Below, piece after piece: positions 45,098-55,320 of a stretch of DNA of 64,000 nt (the first letter of the stretch is position 1; each line of letters begins with the position of its first letter). The translations under genes and the position numbers were made by a program. This DNA is from Phenylobacterium sp. J426 (GTDB lineage Bacteria; Pseudomonadota; Alphaproteobacteria; Caulobacterales; Caulobacteraceae). The notes under the pieces are model-generated. The model was not told the DNA's origin. It saw only the letters and a list, made by a program, of their open reading frames with translations, and did no database searches. Location: NCBI RefSeq assembly GCF_024699945.1, contig NZ_JAJOMY010000001.1, positions 3,231,001-3,295,000 of the forward strand. Direction: 5' to 3'.

Positions 45098-46888
45098 CTA
45101 AATTCTTCGCGGATCCGCCACGTCCTCGATTTCCAGCTCAACGCTCTCGCGACCCTGCCAGTCGTCGGGTTTCAATCGGCCGGCGACATGCACGGCGCCG
45201 CCTTCCTGCAACAGCCGCTTTCCGGCCTCGGTGTCGCCCATCCGCCAGGCCACGGCCTTGAGCTTGCCGCCGGAGCCGTCCGTTAGGGTGCAGCGCACGT
45301 GGCCGCCCTTCAGGGCCATCGGGCGTTCGATCCGCACGTCGGCGGCGGCGAACATCGGTTCCGGGTTCCCTGGCCCGAACGGCGCCAGGCGTTGGAATTC
45401 GGTCCAGAGGCGTCGGTCGCAGCCGCGCGCGGTGACCAGCGCATCGATCTCGAGGCCATCCTCGGCCGCGGCGACGGCCTGTTCGTCGGCCAGCCGTTCG
45501 CACAGGAACGCGCGCAGCTCAGGAATCGCGTCCGGCCGCACCGACAGCCCCGCGGCCATGGCGTGGCCGCCTCCAGCCAGGAGGAGGCCTTCCTCGTAAG
45601 CGGCCTGCACCGCTTGCCCCAGGTTGACGCCTGGCTGCGAGCGGCCGGAGCCCTTGCCGACGTTGGCCGCCCGGTCCACGCCGATGACGATGCAGGGCTT
45701 GCGATAGCGTTCGCGCAGACGCCCTGCGACGATGCCGATCACGCCGGGATGCCAGTCATCCTGGGCGACCACCAGGCAGGCCGCGTCGGTCTGGTTGCTC
45801 TGTTGCTCGATCCACCGCACCGCCGCGTCCAGCACATCGGCCTCGACCTGCTTGCGCGAAGCGTTCAGTGCGTCGAGCTCGGCCGCCAGCATCGCCGCCT
45901 CCTCGACGTCATCGGTCGACAGCAGCCGAGCCCCGAGATCCGAGCGGCCGATCCGTCCGCCGGCGTTGATCCTCGGCCCCAGCAGGAATCCCACGTGGAA
46001 GGTCGAGGCCGCGCCCGTGGCCTTCGCGACGTCGCGCAGCGCCATGAGGCCGGGGTTCTTCCAGCCCGACATCACCTTCAGGCCCTGGGCCGCCAGGGCG
46101 CGGTTGAAGCCGGTCAGGCGGGTCACGTCGCAGATGGCGCCCATGGCCGCGAGGTCGAGCCAGGCCCGCAGGTCCGGCTCCGAGGCCAGCCCGCGCTTCC
46201 TCGCTTCGCGATTCAGCGCCGCCAGCAGCACGAAGGTCACGCCCGCCGCAGCCAGATGCCCCTGCCCTGACGTACAGTCCGGCCGGTTCGGGTTAACGAG
46301 GGCCTCGACCTTCGGCGCCTCGCCCGGCCGCATCAGGTGGTGATCGATGACGACGACGGGCAGGCCGATCTCGGCTGCGCAGGCGAGCGCATCGTGCGCC
46401 GCGGCCCCGCAGTCCACCGTCACGACCAGTTCCGCGCCCTCGGCCTTCAGGCGCCTGAACGCCGCCGGCGAGGGGCCATAGCCTTCGGTGATCCGGTCGG
46501 GGACATAGATCGCGATCTCCTGGCCCATGGCCCGGAACCACCGCACGAGGAGAGCCGCCGAGGACGCCCCGTCGACGTCGTAGTCGGCGAAGACCACGAT
46601 CCGGCGCTTGGCCTCTAGCGCGCTCACCAGGATCTCGGCGGCGCGGTCCATGTCGGCGAAGCCCGACGGGTCGGGGAACAGCGCCTTCAGGGTAGGATTG
46701 AGATAGTGGCCGCCCTGCCCATCCTCGATGCCGCGCGAGGCCAGCGCCCGGGCAAGCGGCTCGGAAAGTCCAAGCGACAGCTGGTGGCGGCGGGTCAGGT
46801 CGGCGCAGGCCGCGCGCTCTCGCCAGGCCCGGCCCGACAGCGAGCGGGAGACGCCCAGGTAGCCCAACTGTCCGCCGCCGTCCGCCAT
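45098..46888 (-). CDS. recJ: single-stranded-DNA-specific exonuclease RecJ
   Basis: A 596-aa DHH-family nuclease. Metal-binding motifs are VFADYDVDGASSAALLVRWF, VTVDCGAAAHDAL and VVIDHHLM, with LGPRINAGGRIGRSDLG and GGGHAMAAGLSV in the DHHA1 part, then an OB-fold. It degrades single-stranded DNA 5' to 3' in recombination and mismatch repair. Downstream of glpX in the same direction. Confidence 0.96.
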   Translation of the reverse strand: MADGGGQLGYLGVSRSLSGRAWRERAACADLTRRHQLSLGLSEPLARALASRGIEDGQGGHYLNPTLKALFPDPSGFADMDRAAEILVSALEAKRRIVVFADYDVDGASSAALLVRWFRAMGQEIAIYVPDRITEGYGPSPAAFRRLKAEGAELVVTVDCGAAAHDALACAAEIGLPVVVIDHHLMRPGEAPKVEALVNPNRPDCTSGQGHLAAAGVTFVLLAALNREARKRGLASEPDLRAWLDLAAMGAICDVTRLTGFNRALAAQGLKVMSGWKNPGLMALRDVAKATGAASTFHVGFLLGPRINAGGRIGRSDLGARLLSTDDVEEAAMLAAELDALNASRKQVEADVLDAAVRWIEQQSNQTDAACLVVAQDDWHPGVIGIVAGRLRERYRKPCIVIGVDRAANVGKGSGRSQPGVNLGQAVQAAYEEGLLLAGGGHAMAAGLSVRPDAIPELRAFLCERLADEQAVAAAEDGLEIDALVTARGCDRRLWTEFQRLAPFGPGNPEPMFAAADVRIERPMALKGGHVRCTLTDGSGGKLKAVAWRMGDTEAGKRLLQEGGAVHVAGRLKPDDWQGRESVELEIEDVADPRRI

Positions 46889-46899
46889 CCGCCCACTAT

Positions 46900-46930
46900 C
46901 CGCTGCTGGCGACTGAGTCGCCAGCAGCGG
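46900..46930 (-). terminator. 14-bp hairpin between glpX and recJ
   Basis: A perfect 14-bp stem (46900-46913 with 46917-46930) and 3-nt loop TGA. There is no T-tract on either side. It may attenuate read-through from glpX into recJ or stabilise the glpX mRNA 3' end. Confidence 0.5.
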
Positions 46931-46968
46931 CAGGGTCGCAGGCGTTTACGTCAAACGCGGTCGTTGGG

Positions 46969-47922
46969 TCAGATCGGCCGCTTCATCCGCACGTCGCGCA
47001 CCGTCTGGGTGGCGCTGTCCATCACCAGGGTGTGCGTGTGGACATGCCCGTCCGAGAACCGCACGCCGTCCAGCAGCGCGCCCTTGGTGACGCCCGTGGC
47101 CGCAAAGATCGCGTCCGCGCGGACCATCTCGTGCAGGTCGTACTTCTTGTCGAGGTCGGTGATGCCGACGCGGCCGGCGCGTGCGCGCTCATCGGCGTTG
47201 CGGAACACCAGACGGCCCTGGAACTGGCCGCCGACGCACTTGAGCGCAGCGCACGCCAAGACGCCCTCGGGCGCCCCGCCCTGTCCCACGTAGAGGTCGA
47301 TGCCGGTTTCCGGGTCCGTCGTGTTGATCACGCCGGCCACGTCGCCGTCGGTGATCAGATGCACGCGCGCCCCTACCGAACGGACAGAGGCGATGATGTC
47401 GGCGTGCCGCGGGCGGTCCAGGATGCAAACCGTGATCTCGGTCGGCTCCACGCCCTTGGCCTGGGCCAGCGCCTGGACGTTCTCGGCAGGCGTCTTGTCC
47501 AGGTCGATCACGCCGGCCGGGTATCCGGGCCCGCAGGCGATCTTGTCCATGTAGGTGTCGGGCGCGTTGAGCAGCGTGCCCTTGGGCGCCCAGGCCATCA
47601 CGGCGCAGGCGTTGGCCATGGCCTTGGCGGTCAGCGTCGTGCCTTCCAGGGGGTCGAGGGCGATGTCGATCTTCGCGCCTTTGCCCTTACCGACCTTCTC
47701 GCCGATGTAGAGCATGGGCGCTTCGTCGCGCTCGCCCTCCCCGATGACGATCTCGCCGTCGATCTCCAGGTCGTTCAGCGCGGTGCGCATGGCGTCCACG
47801 GCCGCCTGGTCGGCGGCCTTCTCGTCGCCGCGTCCGACCAGCTTCCACGCCGCGATCGCCGCGATTTCGGTCACCCGCGCGGCGTCAAGCACCAGCCCGC
47901 GGTCCAGCCCTTCAGAACTCAT
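46969..47922 (-). CDS. glpX: class II fructose-1,6-bisphosphatase
   Basis: A 317-aa protein: IVIGEGERDEAPMLYIGEKV, IDIALDPLEGTTLTAKAM, LITDGDVAGVINTTDPETG, and VHTHTLVMDSATQTVRDV. GlpX hydrolyses fructose-1,6-bisphosphate in gluconeogenesis. It follows hom in the same direction, an arrangement seen in related alphaproteobacteria. Confidence 0.96.
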   Translation of the reverse strand: MSSEGLDRGLVLDAARVTEIAAIAAWKLVGRGDEKAADQAAVDAMRTALNDLEIDGEIVIGEGERDEAPMLYIGEKVGKGKGAKIDIALDPLEGTTLTAKAMANACAVMAWAPKGTLLNAPDTYMDKIACGPGYPAGVIDLDKTPAENVQALAQAKGVEPTEITVCILDRPRHADIIASVRSVGARVHLITDGDVAGVINTTDPETGIDLYVGQGGAPEGVLACAALKCVGGQFQGRLVFRNADERARAGRVGITDLDKKYDLHEMVRADAIFAATGVTKGALLDGVRFSDGHVHTHTLVMDSATQTVRDVRMKRPI

Positions 47923-47983
47923 TCCGTAGCGTCTCCAGCCTCTTGGCGATGCGCCTTAGCGGAAGCTGCGCGCCGCGTCATTC

Positions 47984-49271
47984 TCAGATGCGTGCGATGC
48001 GCAACATCCGGGGCGATTCCAGCACCGCCGGCAGGTCGGCGATGCGTGCGATGGCGGCGGTGAGCACCGATTCCGCCACCGCATGGGTCGTCAGAACGAT
48101 CGGGACGCCGTTGGCGTTCTCCACCGGCTTCTGCAGGAAGCTCTCGATCGAGACGCCGGCCTCAGCCAGGGTTTCCGAGACGGCGGCGATCACGCCGGGC
48201 TCATCCTTCACCAGGAACCGCAGATAGGCGCGGCTGAGGTTCTTGGACGGGTCCACCGGCTCGAACGGCTGGAGCGTCTGCGCCGGCGCCTGGAAGACCG
48301 GGCGCACGGCGCCGGTCATCACGTCGGCGATGTCGGCCGCCACCGCGGCGGCCGTCGGCCCGGCGCCCGCGCCGGCGCCCCTGGACGAAGATCCGGCCGA
48401 CCCGCGCCCCTTCGATGAAGAGCGCGTTCAGCGCCCCGCCGGCCTGGGCCAGGGGATGGTTCAGCGGCGCCAGGGACGGATGCACCCGCACAAGGACGCC
48501 ATCCGCGGAGCGGTCGGCGGAAGCCACCAGCTTGATCCGGTAGCCCAGGTCCTTCGCCATGTGGATGTCGAGCAGGTCGACCTGGTCGATCCCCTCGATC
48601 TCGGCGGCCGCGTAGTTCGGCGCGCAGCCGAAGGCCAGCGCCGCGAGGATGCTGATCTTGTGGGCGGCGTCGAACCCGCCCACGTCCATCGTCGGATCGG
48701 CCTCGGCATAGCCCAGCCGCTGGGCCTCGGCGAGCACCTCGGCGAACGAGCGGCCGGTCGCCTCCATCTCGGTCAGTATGTAGTTGCACGTGCCATTGAG
48801 GATGCCGGCGACCGACTTGATCTCGTCGCCGACAAGCGCCTCGCGGACCATCTTCACCGCCGGCGTGCCGCCCATGACGGCGGCCTCGAACAGCAGCGGC
48901 GCGCCCTGGGCCTCGGCGAGCGCGGCCAGCTCGGCGCCATGCTCGGCGATCAGCGCCTTGTTGGCCGTGACGACCGGCTTCCCGGCCGAAAGCGCCGCCT
49001 CCACCGCCGCCTTGGCGGGCCCGTCAGAGCCGCCGATCAGTTCGACAAAGACATCCGTCTCGTCCGACTGGGCCAGCGCCACCGGGTCGTCGAACCAGGC
49101 GAGCTTCGAGATGTCGAACGGACGTGGCCGCGAGCGGGAGCGCGCCGACACCCCGGTCACCAGCGCCTGCCCCCCGGCGGGTGCGAAGCCCGGCCGCTCG
49201 TCCAGGAACTTCAGAAGGCCGGCGCCGACGGTGCCCAGGCCCGCCACGCCGATACGCCAGGTCTTGCTCAT
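47984..49271 (-). CDS. hom: homoserine dehydrogenase, frameshifted
   Basis: About 429 aa. The NAD(P) motif is GVAGLGTVGAGLLKF, then TANKALIAEHGAELAALAEA, MGGTPAVKMVREAL, GILNGTCNYILTEMEATG and DVGGFDAAHKISILAALAFG. The frame breaks at four C (48378-48381), where three restore it. The second part ends with an ACT domain (FLVKDEPGVIAAVSETLAEA) for amino-acid feedback. Loss would cause methionine/threonine auxotrophy, so a sequence error is likely. The start overlaps the aminotransferase stop. Confidence 0.9.
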
Positions 49272-50491
49272 GACTGCGCTGCGAGCGCGTTGTGCGCCCG
49301 TCCCAGGATCTCGTCGGCGTTAGACAGGAACTTCTTCACGTTGCGGGCGGCCTGACGGATGCGCTGCTCGTTCTCGACGAGACCGATCCGCACATAGCCC
49401 TCACCGTACTCGCCGAAGGCGATGCCGGGCGCGACGGCCACCCCCGCCTCCTCGACCAGCAGCTTGGAGAACAGCATCGAGCCGGCCTCCCTGTAGGCTT
49501 CCGGAAGCGGCGCCCAGGCGAACATGGAGGCCGGCGGCGCGGGAATGTCCCACCCGGCCCGCTTCATCGCGTCGATCAGGGTGTCGCGGCGGCTCTTGTA
49601 GATCGCCCGGATCTCCTCCACGCAGTCCTGCGGCCCGTTCAGCGCGGCTGCGGCCGCCACCTGGATGGGCGTGTACGCTCCGTAGTCGAGATAGGATTTC
49701 ACCCGGGCGAGCGCCGCGCACATGCGCTCGTTGCCGACGACCATGCCGACCCGCCAACCCGCCATCGCGTAGGTCTTCGACAGCGAGTTGACCTCGACGG
49801 CGATGTCCTTCGCCCCATCCACCTGCAGGATCGAAGGCGGCGGGTTGTTGTCGAAGTAGATCTCCGAGTAGGCGATGTCCGAGAGCACGAGCATCTCGTG
49901 CTTCTTCGCCAGCGCCACCACCTCCTTGTAGAAGTCGAGGTCCACCCACTGGGCCGTCGGGTTCGACGGATAGCTGACAATCAGCACGCTGGGCGGCGGC
50001 GCCGAGTGCTTCACCGCGCGGCTGATCCCGGCGAGGTACTCCTCGGGCGACGGAGCCGGCACGTGACGGATCACCCCGCCAGCCATGATGAAGCCGTAGG
50101 CGTGGATCGGATAGGCCGGATTGGGGCAGACGATGACATCGCCGGGCGCGGTCAGCGCTTGCGCCAGGTTCGCGAAACCCTCCTTCGAGCCCAGGGTGGC
50201 GATCACCTCGGTGTCCGGGTTCAGCTTCACGCCGAAGCGCTTGCCGTAGTAGCCGGCCATGGCCTTGCGCAGGCCGCCGATGCCCTTGGAGGCCGAGTAG
50301 CGCCCGGCCTTCGGGTCGCGCGCCGTTTCGACCAGCTTGTCGACGATGTGCTTGGGGGTCGGCATGTCGGGATTGCCCATGCCGAAGTCGATGATGTCGA
50401 CGCCCTGGCCGCGCAGGCGGCCCTTGATCTTGTTGACCTCCTCGAAAACGTAGGGAGGCAGGCGTCGGATACGGTGGAACTCGGGTGTCAT
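49268..50491 (-). CDS. class I aminotransferase (alanine/AlaC type)
   Basis: A 407-aa PLP aminotransferase. It has DFGMGNPDMPTPKHIVDKL, YSASKGIGGLRKAMAGYY, YPSNPTAQWVDLDFYKEVV, the PLP lysine in SLSKTYAMAGWRVGM, and R in YVRIGLVENEQRI. It is close to the AlaC/YfdZ group that makes alanine or glutamate. ATG 50491 was preferred over 50512. It leads the operon with hom, suggesting amino-acid biosynthesis. Confidence 0.9.
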   Translation of the reverse strand: MTPEFHRIRRLPPYVFEEVNKIKGRLRGQGVDIIDFGMGNPDMPTPKHIVDKLVETARDPKAGRYSASKGIGGLRKAMAGYYGKRFGVKLNPDTEVIATLGSKEGFANLAQALTAPGDVIVCPNPAYPIHAYGFIMAGGVIRHVPAPSPEEYLAGISRAVKHSAPPPSVLIVSYPSNPTAQWVDLDFYKEVVALAKKHEMLVLSDIAYSEIYFDNNPPPSILQVDGAKDIAVEVNSLSKTYAMAGWRVGMVVGNERMCAALARVKSYLDYGAYTPIQVAAAAALNGPQDCVEEIRAIYKSRRDTLIDAMKRAGWDIPAPPASMFAWAPLPEAYREAGSMLFSKLLVEEAGVAVAPGIAFGEYGEGYVRIGLVENEQRIRQAARNVKKFLSNADEILGRAHNALAAQS

Positions 50492-50615
50492 GTCAGGAGG
50501 CCTTCGCCGCACTCATGCCCATGCGGCTCCGGTATGAGCTGGGGTTCGGCATCGATAGACTCCGGGCCGGAGTCCGCCAAGCCGCGTTTCGGGAATTCTA
50601 TGCCTCCGCGACGCC

Positions 50616-51059
50616 TCAGCGCGGCGGAGGCGGGGTAGCTCGTTCCCGAAGCCCGCGGGCGAAGGCGTCCGAATCTTGCGTGGCCGTTGCCGGCAGCTCG
50701 GGGCCGGCGTCTCGACGGGCCCTCTCGGCGAACGACTCGCTGGCCTGCAGGGTCCAGGTGTCGGGCTCGGTCGCCCGGATCAGCTCGGCCCCGGCCGCCT
50801 TCACACGCTCAGCCTCACGGCCGTAGAGGCCCACCGGTCGCAGGTCCTTCGGCACGGCCGGGATGTCGCGGAAGCTGGGATAGTCCTGACGGGCGTTCGC
50901 CACCTTGGCGACTTCGGCCGCCACGGGCGAGTTCGGGTCGACCTTCGCATCGACGAACGGATTGGCCACGCAGGCCGAGAGGAGGCTCGCGGCCCCGCAG
51001 GTCGCCAGGAGCCTGGCGACGCGGCGGGCGTTCTCAAAAAGCGGGCGCGGCGCATTCAT
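50616..51059 (-). CDS. lipoprotein of unknown function
   Basis: A 147-aa protein with an N-terminal signal and lipobox SLLSACVA. The mature part contains DYPSFRDIPAVPKDLRPVGL and a helical C-terminus ending in PPPPR. No named family is recognised. Predicted to be an outer- or inner-membrane lipoprotein. Divergent from the PHA synthase gene. Confidence 0.75.
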   Translation of the reverse strand: MNAPRPLFENARRVARLLATCGAASLLSACVANPFVDAKVDPNSPVAAEVAKVANARQDYPSFRDIPAVPKDLRPVGLYGREAERVKAAGAELIRATEPDTWTLQASESFAERARRDAGPELPATATQDSDAFARGLRERATPPPPR

Positions 51060-51137
51060 CTAAGTCACGCTCTTATGCGATGATCGTCCGGGGCGGAAGT
51101 CCGTGAGAGACTTTCCCTCGTCAGGGAGACTCGGCCC

Positions 51138-53060
51138 ATGAGTGAAGAGACGACGGTGAAGTCCGGCAAGGGCAAGCTGAAGAAGCCGCCTTTGCCGGAG
51201 GAGAACCTGGCCGAGGCCTTGGCGCCCGCGCCGCCGCCGACCGCCGCAGAGAATCCCCAGCCGTCCTTCGATGCGATGGAGTTCACCGCCGAACAGCGCG
51301 AACAGCTGGAGAAGCTGTCGGGCAACCTCGCCCGGGCGGCGTTGGCCGCCCAGGGCGCGATCGCCGAGATGGCCCTCCGCCAGGCGGACCGTCCCGCTGC
51401 ATTGTCGCCCGACCCCTTCAACGTGACGCCCGCGCTCACCCAGGTGATGAATCGCCTGGCCGCCCAGCCCGACCGGCTGATGAGGGCGCAGGCCGACCTC
51501 TTCAGCCGATACCTCGAACTCTGGCAGTCGGCCGCCCGGCGAGTTTCGGGCGAAGCCGTCGATCCGGTGGTGCAGCCGGCCAAGGGCGACAAGCGGTTCG
51601 CAGATCCCGACTGGTCCGAGAACCCCGTCTTCGACGTCATCAAGCAGTCCTATCTCCTGACCTCCAACTGGCTGAACGGCCTGGTGTCCGAGGTCGACGG
51701 CGTGGACCCGCTGGAGAAGCGCCGGGTCGAGTTCTTCATGAAGATGCTCACCGACGCGTTTTCGCCCTCGAACTTCCTTGCCTCGAACCCCGCAGCCCTG
51801 AAAGAGGTGATGGCCACGGGCGGCGAGAGCCTGGTCAAGGGCATGGAGAACTTCGCCGCCGATCTCGCGCGGGGTGGTGGCCAGCTGTCGATCGCCCAGA
51901 CGGACTACGACCTCTTCAAGATCGGCGAGAACGTCGCCACCGCGCCCGGCAAGGTCGTCTTCCGCAACGAGATCATCGAGCTGATCCAGTACGCGCCGAC
52001 GACCGAGCAGGTGCACGAGATCCCCCTGGTGATCTTCCCGCCCTGGATCAACAAGTTCTACATCCTCGATCTGCGGCCCGAGAACTCCATGATCCGCTGG
52101 CTCGCCGACCAGGGGATCACCGTCTTCGTCGCCTCCTGGGTCAATCCGACGCCGGAGCTCTCGACGAAGACCTTCGAGGACTACATGCGCCAAGGCATCT
52201 ACGAGGGCGCGGCGGCCGCCATCGAGCAGTGCGGCGTCTCCCACGTGAACGCGGTGGGCTATTGCATCGGTGGCACCCTGCTCTCGGCCACCCTTGCACA
52301 TATGGCCGCCAAGGGCGTGCAGCCGATCGGCGCCGCCACGTTCTTCGCCGCCCAGCAGGATTTCTCCGAAGCCGGCGACCTGCTGCTCTTCACGAACGAG
52401 GACTGGCTGAAGACGCTCGAGCAGAAGATGGACGAGGGCGGCGGGGTGCTGTCGGGCCAGGCCATGGCCGATACGTTCAACGCCTTACGCGCCAACGACC
52501 TGATCTGGTCTTTCTTCGTGAACAACTATCTGCTGGGCCGCGAGCCCAAGCCCTTCGACCTGCTGTTCTGGAACTCGGACCAGACCCGCATGCCGAAGAC
52601 CCTGCACCTCTTCTATCTCCGGCGCTTCTACGGCGACAATGCGCTGGCCAAGGGCGAGCTCGTCCTCGATGGCGTGAAACTGAACCTCGGCGACGTGAAG
52701 ATCCCGATCTACGTCCAGTCCTCGAAGGAGGACCACATCGCGCCCGCCCGCTCGGTGTACAAGGGCGCGAGGCTGTTCGGCGGCCCGGTGACCTTCACCA
52801 TGGCCGGCTCCGGCCACATCGCTGGCGTCATCAATGCGCCCGCCGCCAACAAGTACCAGCACTGGACCCGCGACGACCTGCCCGAAAGCCTCGAGGCCTG
52901 GCAGGCTGGCGCCAGGGAGGCCGCGGGCTCCTGGTGGCCGCACTGGGTCGCCTGGCTGAAGGCGAAGTCGGGCGGCCTGATCCCCGCCCGCGATCCCGCG
53001 AAGGGCAAGCTGAAGCCGCTCGGCGATGCGCCCGGCGAATATGTGAAGGTCCGCAGCTAG
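51138..53060 (+). CDS. phaC: class I poly(3-hydroxyalkanoate) synthase
   Basis: A 640-aa protein with a ~90-residue basic/proline-rich N-terminal extension. The PhaC N-domain (DWSENPVFDVIKQSYLLTSN) is followed by the alpha/beta hydrolase core. The catalytic Cys is in the lipase-like box GYCIGG, Asp is in QSSKEDHIAP and His is in AGSGHIAGVI. It polymerises hydroxyacyl-CoA into storage granules. GGGAG precedes the ATG. No phaA/phaB is adjacent. Confidence 0.95.
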   Translation: MSEETTVKSGKGKLKKPPLPEENLAEALAPAPPPTAAENPQPSFDAMEFTAEQREQLEKLSGNLARAALAAQGAIAEMALRQADRPAALSPDPFNVTPALTQVMNRLAAQPDRLMRAQADLFSRYLELWQSAARRVSGEAVDPVVQPAKGDKRFADPDWSENPVFDVIKQSYLLTSNWLNGLVSEVDGVDPLEKRRVEFFMKMLTDAFSPSNFLASNPAALKEVMATGGESLVKGMENFAADLARGGGQLSIAQTDYDLFKIGENVATAPGKVVFRNEIIELIQYAPTTEQVHEIPLVIFPPWINKFYILDLRPENSMIRWLADQGITVFVASWVNPTPELSTKTFEDYMRQGIYEGAAAAIEQCGVSHVNAVGYCIGGTLLSATLAHMAAKGVQPIGAATFFAAQQDFSEAGDLLLFTNEDWLKTLEQKMDEGGGVLSGQAMADTFNALRANDLIWSFFVNNYLLGREPKPFDLLFWNSDQTRMPKTLHLFYLRRFYGDNALAKGELVLDGVKLNLGDVKIPIYVQSSKEDHIAPARSVYKGARLFGGPVTFTMAGSGHIAGVINAPAANKYQHWTRDDLPESLEAWQAGAREAAGSWWPHWVAWLKAKSGGLIPARDPAKGKLKPLGDAPGEYVKVRS

Positions 53061-54256
53061 GCGCGGCAGGTCCACGCGGCAACAAGGTCCGCCACCACGC
53101 CGGCCCAGTCGCCGTGGGACGGCTGCCGGAACAGCCGCGCCGTCGGGTACCAGGGCGAATGCGCCCTTCCCTGCATCCATCGCCAGTCGGCGTTGAACCA
53201 GGGCAGCAGGATCCAGACCGGCTTGCCCAGCGCGCCGGCCAGGTGCGCCGCGGCGGTATCGACGCTGATGATGAGGTCCAGCCGCTCCATCTGGGCGGCG
53301 ACGTCGGCGAAGTCGCCGCCGGGCGGTGGCGTCAGTTCGACGAGCTGGGCGCCGGCATCGGCCAGCGGTTGCAGGATTTCGAAGGCTGGCAGCGAACGAT
53401 GCGGGTTCGGCGTCGCCCGGCCTTGCCACATAACGCCCACGCCGCCTGTCTGCGCGAAGCCGCCCCACTTCGTCTTCCGGTCCTGTGGCGTCGATAGGTA
53501 CGGCGCGGCTGGCAGGGTCGCCATCGTCACGCCAATGCGCCCCGGGATCGACTGCAGCCAGGTCCAGTAATCCGGCTGGGCCAGCGCCATCTGCGCCGAC
53601 CGCTCGACCACCCGCACGCCCAGCGTCGCGAACAGCGCCGACAGCTCCGGTGGCGCGACCAGGGTGACGTCGGCGCCGCGCTTCGCCAGGTCCGGCGCGA
53701 ACCGCGCGAACTGGATCTGGTCGCCGAAGCCCTGCTCGGGCCAGATGAGGATCGAGCGGCCGTCCAGCGGCTCGCCGCGCCACTCGCGCGGAAAGGGCGG
53801 CGCATCGATGTGCGCCCCGCCGAGGTCGCGCCGCGCCTCGAACAGCGGCCAGGCCTGGGTGAAGTCGCCGCGTCCGAGATGGATGTGAGCCAGGTCGAGC
53901 TTGGCCCGCCACAGTGACGGGTCCTGCCGCAGCGCTTCATCGTAAAGCCGCTCCGCCTCGTCCCACCGCCCGGTCGCTTGCAGGAGGTTGCCGAGCCGGT
54001 GGACGGCCGCCGTCATCCCGGGCTTCAGCCGGACCGCGTCCCGCAGCGCCTGCTCGGCTACTTCGTGCCGCTCCAGGCCCAGCAATGCGGCCCCGAGGTT
54101 GAACCGCACTTCGGCGCTGGTGGGCGCCACCGCCGCGATCCGCGTCCATAGCGCCGCGGCCTCGGCCAGCCGCCCGGCGCTCTGCAGCGCGGTGGCGTGC
54201 TGCACGGCGGCCATGATGTTGCCCTGGCTCAGCCTGGCGAATGGATCGGTGATCAA
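53057..54256 (-). CDS. TPR protein with glycosyltransferase-like C-terminal domain
   Basis: About 400 aa. Three to four tetratricopeptide repeats (residues ~20-140: RFNLGAALLGLERHEVAEQA, RLGNLLQATGRWDEAERLYD) are followed by a GT9/GT41-like domain with ILIWPEQGFGDQIQFARF, VGVMWQGRATPNPHRSL and LIISVDTAAAHLAGALGKPV. Such proteins often modify flagellin or polysaccharide. Start uncertain: TTG 54256 gives MITDPFARLSQGN; ATG 54214 and TTG 54322 are alternatives. It overlaps the phaC stop convergently. Confidence 0.8.
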   Translation of the reverse strand: MITDPFARLSQGNIMAAVQHATALQSAGRLAEAAALWTRIAAVAPTSAEVRFNLGAALLGLERHEVAEQALRDAVRLKPGMTAAVHRLGNLLQATGRWDEAERLYDEALRQDPSLWRAKLDLAHIHLGRGDFTQAWPLFEARRDLGGAHIDAPPFPREWRGEPLDGRSILIWPEQGFGDQIQFARFAPDLAKRGADVTLVAPPELSALFATLGVRVVERSAQMALAQPDYWTWLQSIPGRIGVTMATLPAAPYLSTPQDRKTKWGGFAQTGGVGVMWQGRATPNPHRSLPAFEILQPLADAGAQLVELTPPPGGDFADVAAQMERLDLIISVDTAAAHLAGALGKPVWILLPWFNADWRWMQGRAHSPWYPTARLFRQPSHGDWAGVVADLVAAWTCRA

Positions 54257-54414
54257 GACGCGGCCGCGGCTCCCCCGTGAGGCGGCCAGCGTCTCCCTGG
54301 GCCCGGGCCACCTGTCAAGCAACGCCGCTGTCCAAGGTTACTAACGTTTAATGCACGCTACCTTGCAGCGCCCACTACCTGTCGGTACACCAGAGCCCAG
54401 GAAGGAGCTCCGCC

Positions 54415-54744
54415 GTGCCGGAACCCATTGAGATCCAGCTGAAGAAAGGGGCGCTCGAACTCTGCGTTCTCGCCCTGCTCCACAGCCAGGACAGCTACGC
54501 CTATGAGATCGCCAGCCGCCTCTCCGACCAGATCGGGATGGGCGAAGGCACCATCTATCCGCTGATGCGCCGGTTGCAGTCGGACGGGCTTGTCGAGACC
54601 TATCTCGTGGAGAGCCCCGCGGGACCGCCGCGCAAATACTACCGGCTCACCGAGCCCGGCAAGCGCAGCTTCGCAAGCCAGAAGGACGCCTGGAGCTCGT
54701 TCTCCGGCGCCGTCGACCAGATCGTCTTTGGAGGGGCCAAATGA
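54415..54744 (+). CDS. PadR family transcriptional regulator
   Basis: A 109-aa winged-helix protein from GTG 54415, with AAGGAG upstream. It shows LKKGALELCVLALLHSQDSYAYEI, GMGEGTIYPLMRRLQSDGLV and PPRKYYRLTEPGKRS, the PadR signature. Its stop overlaps the next ATG. It probably represses its own operon with the DUF1700 and DUF4097 genes. Confidence 0.92.
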   Translation: MPEPIEIQLKKGALELCVLALLHSQDSYAYEIASRLSDQIGMGEGTIYPLMRRLQSDGLVETYLVESPAGPPRKYYRLTEPGKRSFASQKDAWSSFSGAVDQIVFGGAK

Positions 54745-55307
54745 CACGTCAGGCTTTCATGGCCCGGTTGCGGGAAGGCCTGCGCGGCCTGCCTCCGCAA
54801 GCCGTCGCCGACATCGTCGCCGACTACGAGGCGCACTTCACCGAAGGCGAGGCGGCGGGCCGCAGCGAGGCGGACGTCGCCGAGGCGCTCGGCAATCCCG
54901 ACCGGCTCGCCCGCGAGCTCAAGGCCGAGGCGCAGCTGACCCGCTGGCGCGAGGAGCGCAGTCCCTCGTCTGCCGCCGGCGCCGTCTTCGCGGTCCTGGG
55001 CCTGGGCGCGATCGACATCCTGATCCTGCTGCCGATCCTTATGGCGGTGGCGGGCACGCTGTTCGGCCTCTTCATCGCGGTGATCGCCTGCTTCTTCGCC
55101 GGCGGCCTGCTGTTCGCCGCCGCGCCCTTCGTCGACCCGCCGGGCGGGACGGTGGCGGGCGTGCTGGCGGGAATCGGCCTGATGGCGGGCGCGACGTCCT
55201 TCGGCGCGATCCTGACCCTCGTCAGCATCGGCCTGATGAACGCCCTCGTCTGGTACGGGCGTCTTCACTACCGGCTGCTGAAGCCGGCTCTTGAACCTCA
55301 AGCCTAA
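54741..55307 (+). CDS. DUF1700 family membrane protein
   Basis: A 188-aa protein. The N-terminal ~75 residues (FMARLREGLRGLPPQAVADI, ADYEAHFTEGEAAGRSEADV, AEALGNPDRLARELKAEA) form the DUF1700 domain. Four to five transmembrane helices follow. It is the usual partner of PadR regulators and DUF4097 adhesin-like proteins in envelope-stress operons. Confidence 0.88.
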   Translation: MTRQAFMARLREGLRGLPPQAVADIVADYEAHFTEGEAAGRSEADVAEALGNPDRLARELKAEAQLTRWREERSPSSAAGAVFAVLGLGAIDILILLPILMAVAGTLFGLFIAVIACFFAGGLLFAAAPFVDPPGGTVAGVLAGIGLMAGATSFGAILTLVSIGLMNALVWYGRLHYRLLKPALEPQA

Positions 55308-55320
55308 GGGAGCGCACGCC